The position numbers and the translations under genes were made by a program. A stretch of 5,456 nt of DNA from DAOPYE01 sp035352715 (GTDB lineage Bacteria > Acidobacteriota > Holophagae > Holophagales > Holophagaceae), in NCBI GenBank assembly GCA_035352715.1, contig DAOPYE010000128.1:1-5456 (forward strand). The letters run 5' to 3'. Under the pieces are notes generated by a model that saw only the letters and a program-made list of their open reading frames with translations, was not told the DNA's origin and searched no databases. Positions 1 to 5,456 of the stretch are shown here, in pieces. Position 1 is the first letter of the stretch. Each line of letters starts with the position of its first letter.

Positions 1-32
1 CTACGGCCTGCGGCGCCTTCCTTCCCATGCTC

Positions 33-66
33 GCCCGGCGCTCCCAGCGCGGGCAGTTATTATTTA
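33..66 (+). terminator. Possible intrinsic terminator at the left edge, reading rightward
   Basis: The arms at 33-42 and 46-54 pair over nine base pairs, with one bulged G at 38 and a CCC loop. A T-rich but not pure run follows at 57-65. The T-rich side lies to the right, so it would stop plus-strand transcription entering from the left of the window, converging on the dehydrogenase gene. No plus-strand frame has a stop codon before the hairpin, so any gene it serves must end before position 1. The impure T-run keeps confidence low. Confidence 0.35.
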
Positions 67-109
67 CGGACTAGCTCAAGGTCTCAGCGAGACGGAACGC
101 CCACCGGCA

Positions 110-1450
110 TCAAACGATCACCTTCCCGGGGTTGAAGATGCCGCTGGGATCCACCGCGCGCTTGATGCTGCGCAGCATCTGGACGTGAAAGGGATCCGCC
201 AGCTCCAGGAAGGCGTCGCGCTTGGCCAGACCGATGCCGTGCTCCCCGGTGAGCGTTCCGCCCAGGGAGACACTCGCGCGGAAAATAGACATCAACTGTC
301 CATTCAATATCGTGGCGTCCGTTTCTCCCGCCGCCAGGAGGTTCACGTGCAGGTTGCCGTCGCCGAGGTGTCCGTAAGCAACGACGGGGAGCCCCGCTCG
401 CGCCACCTGATCGAAGAACCCGCGGACCTGGGAGCGCGGCACCACGATATCCTCGCTGACCTTTCTCGGGAACTGCTCCTTGAGGACCACAGAGGTCATG
501 CGGCGCACGGACCAGAGGGCTTCTCGCTGATGCTCGTCCGTTGCGGTCTGCAGTTCCTCCGCCACGGGGCCCAGCACATCGAGCAGGCCTTCCAGGAAGG
601 TCTCCGAATGGCAGCTGGTGTCATCGAATTCCAGCAGGGCCAGGGCTTCGCCGGGCATGCGGCGACCGGCCTCGGGACCGAACCGGCGCACCAGATCCAG
701 CACGGCCGGATCCCAGAATTCGAACGCGGAAGGCAGGTACCCTGCCGCGAGCAGCGCGGCGGGAAGATCCAGCAGGGCGCGCCATTCCTTCACGGGCAGC
801 AGCAGGGTCAGATGCTGGGTGGGCCGCGGCATCAGGCGCACGGTGGCCCGGGTCATGATCCCGAAGATGCCCTCGCTGCCGATCAGCAGTTGCGCCAAAT
901 TCGGGCCCGCGTTGTTCTTCACCGTGGGGATGCCGAAGGTGTGGATCTCGCCATCCTCCATCAGCGCGTCCACGGACAGCACCCAATGGCGCGTCATGCC
1001 GTACTTGGCGGCACAGGGGCCGCCCGCGTTGGTGGCCAGCGTGCCCCCGAACGAGCACTGATCCCACGAATTGGGATCCGGCGCGTAGAACAGCCGCTCC
1101 GCCAGCGCAGCGGCCTTCACGTCGCGCAGCATCGCGCTGACCGGCGCGGTGAGCGCCATATCCGAATGGCTGACCTGGATGGCGCCGGGCCATTCGCCCA
1201 TATCCACCACGATCGCGCGGCCCAGAGGCGTGCAGCCCCCGGCCTTGCCCGTACCCGTTCCCCGCGGCACCAGCGTCAGGCCCTCGCCCTTGGCGAGACG
1301 GACCAGTTCCCGCAGGGCCGCCGGGCCATGGGGTTTCACCACGGCCAGGGGCAGATCCCCCACGATGTGAGACTCATCCAGACGGAAGGCCTCCAGCTGT
1401 TCCGGCAGCCTGAGCACGGTGGCTTCGGGAATACGGTTCAAGACATCCAT
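110..1450 (-). CDS. FAD-binding 2-hydroxyacid dehydrogenase (GlcD / D-lactate dehydrogenase family)
   Basis: This is probably a flavoprotein that oxidises a D-2-hydroxyacid (D-lactate, glycolate or D-2-hydroxyglutarate) to the 2-oxoacid and passes electrons toward the respiratory chain. Numbered from the ATG at 1450, it has 446 residues. The N-terminal PCMH-type FAD domain carries PRGTGTGKAGG (62-72), CSFGGTLATNAGG (132-144) and GSEG (191-194). The C-terminal FAD-oxidase domain carries SEDIVVPRS, GHLGDGNLH (360-368) and GEHGIG (402-407), whose histidines and glutamate form the metal/substrate site in this family, and it ends in FNPGKVIV. A GTG at 1489 would add 13 low-complexity residues. I prefer the ATG because family members begin close to the LPE..V segment, although neither start has a good Shine-Dalgarno. 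The protein is shorter than E. coli GlcD (about 499), and no glcE, glcF or Fe-S partner is in the window. The family is clear but the substrate is not. Confidence 0.9.
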   Translation of the reverse strand: MDVLNRIPEATVLRLPEQLEAFRLDESHIVGDLPLAVVKPHGPAALRELVRLAKGEGLTLVPRGTGTGKAGGCTPLGRAIVVDMGEWPGAIQVSHSDMALTAPVSAMLRDVKAAALAERLFYAPDPNSWDQCSFGGTLATNAGGPCAAKYGMTRHWVLSVDALMEDGEIHTFGIPTVKNNAGPNLAQLLIGSEGIFGIMTRATVRLMPRPTQHLTLLLPVKEWRALLDLPAALLAAGYLPSAFEFWDPAVLDLVRRFGPEAGRRMPGEALALLEFDDTSCHSETFLEGLLDVLGPVAEELQTATDEHQREALWSVRRMTSVVLKEQFPRKVSEDIVVPRSQVRGFFDQVARAGLPVVAYGHLGDGNLHVNLLAAGETDATILNGQLMSIFRASVSLGGTLTGEHGIGLAKRDAFLELADPFHVQMLRSIKRAVDPSGIFNPGKVIV

Positions 1451-1534
1451 ATCCCCAGTGTGAGAGGGCGAAGGCCCGGAATCCAGCACCCGGTTTCCAG
1501 GCCTTTCTTGGCAAGCCCGGGAGCCTCCTCGTCT

Positions 1535-1550
1535 GGCACCGAAAGGTGCC
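1535..1550 (+). other. Perfect 6-bp hairpin with a GAAA tetraloop
   Basis: GGCACC (1535-1540) and GGTGCC (1545-1550) pair perfectly around GAAA. GAAA is a stable GNRA tetraloop on the plus strand, and the minus-strand version has the loop TTTC. No T-run follows on either strand, so it is not a terminator. It could be part of a structured leader upstream of the diguanylate cyclase gene, or a DNA-level palindrome bound by a regulator. The sequence shows the hairpin; any role is inference. Confidence 0.5.
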
Positions 1551-1596
1551 TGGGATCACAGTCGGCGAAGGTGAGCGGCCACCGGATAATCCCCCC

Positions 1597-1625
1597 TTGT
1601 CCCATGCCCCATCCGTGGGTTCAAT
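1597..1625 (+). promoter_or_regulatory. Candidate sigma-70 type promoter for the diguanylate cyclase gene
   Basis: TTGTCC (1597-1602) and TTCAAT (1620-1625) each match four of six consensus positions and are 17 bases apart. Transcription would begin near 1632, leaving a leader of about 60 bases before the ATG at 1691. This is the best-spaced pair I found on the plus strand of this gap. A second -10-like box at 1585-1590 has no good partner. If that upstream site were used, the tetraloop hairpin would still lie outside the transcript. Confidence 0.3.
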
Positions 1626-1690
1626 CAATCGGAAATATTGTCCCCATTGAAGAACTCATCCAACCAAGACCATCCCCCGAAACCTAATCC

Positions 1691-3826
1691 ATGGAACGAC
1701 ACGAGTCCCCAAGCCCCCTTGGACACGGAATCATCTTATGGATGACGGGGCTTGCCATCCTGATGATCGGGTCGATCCTGGGTGCCGGCTATGCCTCGTG
1801 GCAGCGCGTTCATGGCCTGGAACGCCCTGTCGCCCTGGAAGCGCTCTCCGCGGCCCACGATCCCCATTTGCGCCTTCATGAGCTGAATATTTTCTGTTTC
1901 GATACGGAGCGCATGTCGATCGGCCGCATCAACCAGGGCCATGAGGCGTGGTACGAAATCCGGACACAGGACCCTTCCCGCAGCAAAGTCCTGGGGGCGG
2001 CGCTGCTCCGCAAAATGTCCGTGGACGCTACGGGCGTGCTCGAGCTGCGATGGCGCGCCAGGAACTCCGCCAACCGGATCGACCTGAACCTGATCGAGAA
2101 GGCCAAGCCGGGAAGTCGCCTGGGGCCTGTTTTCACGAGGACGGCAGACCCCATCGACGGCATGCGCTGGGAACGCTCTCTCTACGCCGTCACGGAGTTC
2201 CAGCCCTCGCAATTCCAGGACATCGCCACCCTGGGCAACGCAAAGATCATACAGCCTCAGAAGTTGGCCCAGCTCGATATCGTCATCCTGCCTGGAGACG
2301 ATTTCCGCCTGGACATCCAGAGCATCCGGATGACCTGGGATCCCCACCGACGCTGGATCCTGGGATGCACCGGGCTGCTGGCCCTGGCCCTCCTGAGCAC
2401 GCTGGCCGGGGGATTTGGAAAGCAGCTGATGAGCGTGGATTTCCCCAATGGCCTGATCGGAGCCGCCCTCACCAGTCGCCTGTCCCTGCTGCTCACCTTG
2501 ATCTACTGGTCCATCATCATCGGGCATGGACGAGACCCCGGCACCCTGAGCGCCAGCATCGCGCTGGCCTTCGGAAGCGTCCTCGCGTCGCTCCCGGGAG
2601 CCTTTCAATTCACCCCGGCCATCCGCCATCGGCTGTGGGGCATCCGGAACCTGCTGGTCTGGGGCCTTGCCATCGCCCTCGGGCTCAACCTCGATATCTT
2701 TTCGACCAGTATGGGGGCCCTCATCACCCTGATGCCTTCGCTGGAATCCAGGGATCGGCGAATCTTCTTTGTCAACGGCCTGGGAGTGATCATCGGGCTG
2801 TTCGCCACCCTCCCCTTCGAAATGGCGGGCAACCGCATTCTGCCGGCCCTCCTTGCGTCGGCCGTCGTCGCCGCAGCCCTGATCTTCATGGAGCGGATCG
2901 GCTTTGCGAGATCCAAAGGCAGCACGGCCAGTGTGCTGAAGCTGTATGAAGGACTCTTTCATCACAGCCCGGATGCCATCTTCATCTGCGACAAGACCTT
3001 CAGGCTCCAGACCCTCAACCCCGGCTTCCTGCAGCTCACCCAGCGCAGGCCCGAGGAACTGAAGGGCATGGATTTCCGGACCCTGATCCACGAGGACGAT
3101 GTTCCCGCCCTGGAGCAGCCCTGGGCTCCCGAGGAGGAATCCCGGAGTCTGGTCATTCGGTACCGAAGCGTGGGGAAGATGCGCCACACGCTGACGCGGA
3201 TCCAGCAGTTGGTCGAGCAGGGCGAGGCCTATGGATTCCAGGCCATCTCGGCGGATATCACCCACGAGAAGGAACTCGAGGAAGAGCTGAGGGCCACCAA
3301 CGAACGCCTGTTCAACCTCTCCCGCGAGGACGGGCTGACCGGTGTCGCGAACCGCCGGGCCTTTGATGAACACCTGGAGCAGGAATGGCAGCGTGCCACC
3401 CGGCACCACAGCGCCCTGGCGGTTGCCATCGTTGATATCGATTTTTTCAAAACATACAACGACACCTATGGACACCCTGCTGGGGATGCCTGCCTTCAGC
3501 AGGTGGCTGCCGTGCTGACACACTTCAGCCGACGCGGCGGGGAGTTGCTGGCCCGGTACGGCGGTGAGGAATTCGCCTACATCTTCCCGCTGCTGAGCCC
3601 CGAGGCTGTCAAGCAGATCTGTGAGCAGATCCTGGTGGCGATAGATGTGCTCGCCATTCCCCACAAGGCGTCGGGAGCCGCCCCCACGGTCAGCGTGTCC
3701 ATCGGCGCCGCCTGCGGACAAGGCGGCCTTGGCACGCTGAAAAGCCTCGTCGCCCAGGCGGATGCGGCCCTCTACCGCGCCAAGACCCAGGGGCGGAAAA
3801 GGGCCATCATCTGCCCCGAGGCGTAG
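1691..3826 (+). CDS. Membrane diguanylate cyclase: extracytoplasmic domain, 7TM module, PAS, GGDEF
   Basis: This 711-residue sensor should make c-di-GMP from two GTP at the inner membrane. A signal-anchor helix (about 12-34) leads into an extracytoplasmic domain of about 185 residues (35-219) that looks beta-rich. Seven predicted membrane helices follow (about 222-242, 252-276, 286-304, 319-334, 336-351, 357-377, 382-401). Positively charged loops (RHRLWGIR, ESRDRR, ERIGFARSK) fall on the cytoplasmic side, so the parity fits. A PAS domain (about 417-526) and a short coiled-coil linker (525-546) lead to the GGDEF domain (547-708). There, DGLTGVANRR, D582, N590, D599 and GGEEF (624-628) match an active cyclase, and the end ADAALYRAKTQGRKRA is canonical. 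The inhibitory site reads R615-G-G-E618, with Glu replacing the usual Asp. An in-frame stop at 1685-1687 makes 1691 the first possible ATG. It has no clear Shine-Dalgarno, but the next ATG (1742) would cut the first helix. No EAL domain is present. Confidence 0.93.
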   Translation: MERHESPSPLGHGIILWMTGLAILMIGSILGAGYASWQRVHGLERPVALEALSAAHDPHLRLHELNIFCFDTERMSIGRINQGHEAWYEIRTQDPSRSKVLGAALLRKMSVDATGVLELRWRARNSANRIDLNLIEKAKPGSRLGPVFTRTADPIDGMRWERSLYAVTEFQPSQFQDIATLGNAKIIQPQKLAQLDIVILPGDDFRLDIQSIRMTWDPHRRWILGCTGLLALALLSTLAGGFGKQLMSVDFPNGLIGAALTSRLSLLLTLIYWSIIIGHGRDPGTLSASIALAFGSVLASLPGAFQFTPAIRHRLWGIRNLLVWGLAIALGLNLDIFSTSMGALITLMPSLESRDRRIFFVNGLGVIIGLFATLPFEMAGNRILPALLASAVVAAALIFMERIGFARSKGSTASVLKLYEGLFHHSPDAIFICDKTFRLQTLNPGFLQLTQRRPEELKGMDFRTLIHEDDVPALEQPWAPEEESRSLVIRYRSVGKMRHTLTRIQQLVEQGEAYGFQAISADITHEKELEEELRATNERLFNLSREDGLTGVANRRAFDEHLEQEWQRATRHHSALAVAIVDIDFFKTYNDTYGHPAGDACLQQVAAVLTHFSRRGGELLARYGGEEFAYIFPLLSPEAVKQICEQILVAIDVLAIPHKASGAAPTVSVSIGAACGQGGLGTLKSLVAQADAALYRAKTQGRKRAIICPEA

Positions 3827-3831
3827 GCCCT
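3797..3831 (-). terminator. Weak candidate terminator for ndh, inside the end of the cyclase gene
   Basis: On the minus strand, AGGGCC (3831-3826) and GGCCCT (3805-3800) pair over six base pairs, and TTTT follows (3800-3797, sharing the last paired T). The loop is about 20 bases and only weakly paired. The location is right for transcripts leaving ndh, whose stop codon is at 3842-3840. The long loop and short T-run make this tentative. Confidence 0.28.
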
Positions 3832-3839
3832 AACTTCGC

Positions 3840-5111
3840 TCAGCTTTTTCTCGGCAGATCCAGGATCAGCCGAGCTTGGCGCTGGGTGGTGAGATAGGAC
3901 CACAGCCAGGCAAAGAAGACGAAGACGCGGGTGCGGAAGCCGACGAGCCACATCAGGTGCAGCAGCAGCCAGACGAACCAGGCCAGCAGGCCGGAAAAGC
4001 GGATCGGGCCCACCTGCGCAATGGCCGCGCCTCGGCCGATGGTGGCCATGCTGCCGCGGTCCCAGTAGTGGAAGGGTTTGCGGGGCTTGCGCCTGAGATC
4101 CGCGCGGATGTTCGCTGCGGCTCGCTGGGCCATCTGGATGGCCACGGGAGCCACCGAGGGCAACGGCCGATCCAGCCCGTGACTGAAGGAGGCCAGATCG
4201 CCCAGGATGAACACCTCCGGGTGTCCTGGCACCGAGAGATCCTCGTTCACGATCACGCGATCCTGGCGATCGAGCGGCACGCCCAGCGTGGCCCCCAGGG
4301 GCGATGCGGCCACACCCGCCGCCCAGAGCACGGTGCGCGCCGGGATGAACTCGTCCCCCAACTGCACGCCGCGCTCGTTGATATCGGTCACGGGCTGGCC
4401 CAGGCGCACCTCCACACCAATGTCCTCCAGCGCCTTCAGGGCTTTTTCCGAAAGCCCCTCGCCAAACGTGGGCAGGATCCGGGAACCCGCTTCCACCAGC
4501 ACCACGCGCGCGCGATCGGCCCGGATGCGGCGGTACTCGTGGGCCAGGGTCAGGCGGGCCATTTCCTTGAAGGTGCCCGCCATCTCGACGCCCGTAGGCC
4601 CACCGCCCACGATGACGTAGGTGAGCATGGCCTGACGGTCATTCGCATCCTCGGTGCGCTCGGCCTCCTCGAAGCTCATCAGAAAGCGCCGCCGAATCTG
4701 CACGGCCTCTTCGAGGCTCTTCAGTCCGGGCGCGTGGGCGGCCCAGGCGTCCTTGCCGAAGTAGAAGTGCCGCGCTCCCGTCGCCACGATCAGGTAGTCG
4801 TAATCCAGCGGGGGACCCTCGGTGAAGCACACGCGGCGGGATTCGAGATCCACGCGCTCAGCATCAGCCATCAGCACCGTGGCGTTGGGTTGGTTCCGCA
4901 GCACATGGCGGATGGGCGCAGCGATATCGGGGCCCGAAAGCGTTGCGGATGCGACCTGGTAGAGCAGCGGCTGAAAGAGGTGATGGTTCTTGCGGTCCAC
5001 CAGCGTGACGCGCACGGGGGCGGAAGCCAGTGCCTTGGCCGTCGCCAAGCCCGCAAAACCACCGCCCAGAATCAGAATGCGGGGACACCCTTCGAACACC
5101 TGCTCAACCAT
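3840..5111 (-). CDS. ndh: Type II NADH dehydrogenase (NDH-2)
   Basis: This is a non-proton-pumping NADH:quinone oxidoreductase on the cytoplasmic face of the membrane, passing electrons from NADH through FAD to quinone. Its 423 residues match the usual length. The FAD-binding Rossmann motif GGGFAG is at 16-21, with an acidic residue at the end of strand two (D39) and the family segment HHLFQPLLYQVAS (43-55). The NADH-binding motif GGGPTGVEMAG is at 169-179, with E207 at the end of its second strand, as expected for NADH preference. WAAGV (263-267) and ILGDLA (302-307) complete the FAD site, and LPSVAPVAIQMAQ (317-329) is the quinone-side segment. The C-terminal region (372-405), rich in Trp, Leu and Phe, is the usual amphipathic/membrane anchor. 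The ATG at 5111 is chosen because GAGGTGG (5120-5114) sits at a proper distance and the FAD motif starts soon after. An open frame continues upstream to 5246, but it runs through the terminator hairpin. Confidence 0.94.
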   Translation of the reverse strand: MVEQVFEGCPRILILGGGFAGLATAKALASAPVRVTLVDRKNHHLFQPLLYQVASATLSGPDIAAPIRHVLRNQPNATVLMADAERVDLESRRVCFTEGPPLDYDYLIVATGARHFYFGKDAWAAHAPGLKSLEEAVQIRRRFLMSFEEAERTEDANDRQAMLTYVIVGGGPTGVEMAGTFKEMARLTLAHEYRRIRADRARVVLVEAGSRILPTFGEGLSEKALKALEDIGVEVRLGQPVTDINERGVQLGDEFIPARTVLWAAGVAASPLGATLGVPLDRQDRVIVNEDLSVPGHPEVFILGDLASFSHGLDRPLPSVAPVAIQMAQRAAANIRADLRRKPRKPFHYWDRGSMATIGRGAAIAQVGPIRFSGLLAWFVWLLLHLMWLVGFRTRVFVFFAWLWSYLTTQRQARLILDLPRKS

Positions 5112-5113
5112 GG

Positions 5114-5120
5114 CCACCTC
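5114..5120 (-). promoter_or_regulatory. Shine-Dalgarno sequence that fixes the ndh start
   Basis: GAGGTGG on the minus strand lies three to five bases before the ATG at 5111 and matches the anti-Shine-Dalgarno well. It directly follows the T-run of the terminator. It decides for 5111 over the longer frame that would begin at 5246. Confidence 0.8.
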
Positions 5121-5151
5121 AAAAAACGTCCGGGCCGCATTCGGCCCGGAC
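5121..5151 (-). terminator. Strong intrinsic terminator between pyrH and ndh
   Basis: GTCCGGGCCG and CGGCCCGGAC (5151-5142 and 5137-5128 on the minus strand) form a perfect 10-bp GC-rich stem with a 4-base loop. One G and then six T (5126-5121) follow. This is a textbook Rho-independent terminator for transcripts leaving pyrH. It lies wholly within the 97-base gap, and its T-run ends one base before the ndh Shine-Dalgarno. It would stop or attenuate readthrough into ndh. Confidence 0.85.
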
Positions 5152-5185
5152 CGTGAATGATTGATTGGATGCCGCATCCCACAGA

Positions 5186-5210
5186 TTTGCGCCAACACCG
5201 CCCGCGCAAA
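5186..5210. repeat. Perfect 7-bp inverted repeat after the pyrH stop codon
   Basis: TTTGCGC (5186-5192) and GCGCAAA (5204-5210) are exact inverted copies 11 bases apart. They begin three bases beyond the pyrH stop codon. No T-run follows on the minus strand, so it is not a standard terminator. It could be a binding site for a dimeric regulator of ndh, or an mRNA 3' stem protecting pyrH. I do not recognise it as a known operator. Confidence 0.45.
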
Positions 5211-5212
5211 GA

Positions 5213-5456
5213 TCAGTCGACGACGGTGCCCACCACCTCGCCACACACCGCCGCCATCAGGTTGCCGGGCTTGTTCATATTGAAGACCAGGATGGGCAGC
5301 TTATTTTCCCGGCAAAGCGCGATGGCTGCGGCATCCATGACCTTCAGATTCTTCTCCAGCACTTCCTGGAAACTGATGCGGTCGTACTTCGTCGCGCTGG
5401 CATCCTTCTTGGGATCGGCGGTGTAGACGCCATCCACATTGGTGGCCTTCATCACC
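5213..5456 (-). CDS. pyrH: UMP kinase, C-terminal part (cut by the window edge)
   Basis: UMP kinase phosphorylates UMP to UDP with ATP in cytoplasmic pyrimidine nucleotide synthesis, and the bacterial enzyme is an essential hexamer of the amino-acid kinase fold. About 81 residues are visible, the last third of a protein of roughly 240. The segment MKATNVDGVYTADPKKD matches the nucleotide-binding ATKVDGVFTADP region of E. coli PyrH. LKVMDAAAIALCRENKLPILVFNMNKPGN matches the conserved C-terminal core, and the end GEVVGTVVD is the usual closing strand. The GTG at 5455 and ATG at 5452 are internal codons, not starts; the true start lies beyond the window. The stop is TGA at 5215-5213. The next gene on this strand is ndh, not frr, and a terminator lies between them. 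Confidence 0.93.
   Translation of the reverse strand, partial: VMKATNVDGVYTADPKKDASATKYDRISFQEVLEKNLKVMDAAAIALCRENKLPILVFNMNKPGNLMAAVCGEVVGTVVD

Larger units (their letters stand above)
1451..1690. other. Divergent intergenic region between the dehydrogenase and the diguanylate cyclase
   Basis: These 240 bases must hold the control signals for both flanking genes, which are transcribed away from each other. They contain a tetraloop hairpin (1535-1550), a purine-rich GAGGAGG on the minus strand (1524-1530), a near-consensus -10 box GATAAT on the plus strand (1585-1590) without a convincing -35, and an AT-richer patch around 1620-1640. Toward the dehydrogenase the best match is TTGGAT (1663-1658) with AATATT (1639-1634) at 18 bases, which is too weak to call. 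I recognise no known riboswitch. The open frames crossing it look like accidental high-GC frames. Confidence 0.7.

Noticed and set aside
1..28. Start of a minus-strand gene at position 28 (MGRKAPQAV...)
   Set aside because: Only nine codons are visible, there is no clear ribosome binding site, and the hairpin sits immediately upstream. It cannot be supported from this window.
81..93. Small hairpin GTCTC-AGC-GAGAC after the dehydrogenase stop codon
   Set aside because: It has only five base pairs and no T-run on the minus strand, so I do not call it a terminator.
1535..1550. Sigma-54 promoter resembling TGGCAC...GTGC
   Set aside because: The GG and GC elements are 11 rather than 10 bases apart and the second element lacks the TT. 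The match comes from the hairpin itself.
1581..1595. TPP-riboswitch-like GGATAAT segment
   Set aside because: Only a short coincidental match. The CUGAGA and other conserved elements are absent, and the neighbouring genes are unrelated to thiamine.
2..1687. A very long plus-strand open frame antisense to the dehydrogenase gene
   Set aside because: Its translation is rich in Arg, Gln, His and Gly with no recognisable domain. The opposite strand encodes a clear conserved enzyme. Such frames are expected opposite GC-rich genes.
1500..1690. c-di-GMP (GEMM) riboswitch upstream of the cyclase gene
   Set aside because: A GAAA-capped stem is present, but the conserved flanking core (GGGCAAACC-like and ACGCAAAGCC-like segments) is not found on either strand.
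1736..3721. 661-codon minus-strand open frame opposite the diguanylate cyclase
   Set aside because: There is no domain or coherent hydrophobic pattern, its composition is typical of an antisense shadow, and the plus strand has intact PAS and GGDEF motifs.
3876..5156. 426-codon plus-strand open frame opposite ndh
   Set aside because: This is another antisense shadow. The minus strand carries all NDH-2 motifs.
5152..5212. Promoter for ndh in the gap after pyrH
   Set aside because: TTGGCG (5195-5190) is a passable -35, but nothing resembling a -10 box lies 16-18 bases downstream.

Overview
This is a GC-rich bacterial chromosomal window with three complete protein genes and one gene cut by the right edge. 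I see no mobile element, CRISPR array, tRNA or rRNA. A membrane-anchored NDH-2 NADH dehydrogenase and a multi-pass diguanylate cyclase suggest a free-living, respiring, probably Gram-negative organism. The UMP kinase tail reads like those of Acidobacteriota (Holophaga/Geothrix type) or Geobacter-like bacteria. That placement is an impression from sequence, not a search result.

Layout, left to right. Positions 1-109 hold no gene I can support, only a GC-rich stem-loop followed by a T-rich stretch. Positions 110-1450 (minus strand) encode a two-domain FAD-linked 2-hydroxyacid dehydrogenase of the GlcD / D-lactate dehydrogenase / D-2-hydroxyglutarate dehydrogenase family. Positions 1451-1690 are a divergent intergenic region with a perfect hairpin capped by a GAAA tetraloop and a weak promoter candidate toward the right. 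Positions 1691-3826 (plus strand) encode a 711-residue membrane diguanylate cyclase: signal anchor, extracytoplasmic beta-rich domain, seven-helix membrane module, PAS, GGDEF. Only 13 bases after its stop codon, the convergent ndh gene ends (3840-5111, minus strand). Between ndh and the upstream pyrH (minus strand, running off the right edge) lie a 7-bp inverted repeat and a strong intrinsic terminator. The terminator's T-run touches the ndh Shine-Dalgarno sequence.

How the genes may work together. The dehydrogenase and NDH-2 both feed electrons into the respiratory chain. The diguanylate cyclase sits between them and would convert an extracytoplasmic and/or PAS-sensed signal into c-di-GMP. 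No operon links the three. The only same-strand neighbours at the right are pyrH and ndh, and a terminator separates them.

The points most worth following are the 7TMR-DISM-like architecture of the cyclase with a possible ligand-binding jelly-roll domain, its altered inhibitory site (RxxE instead of RxxD), the terminator abutting the ndh ribosome binding site, and pyrH being followed by ndh rather than frr. I do not see a clearly new multi-gene system here.
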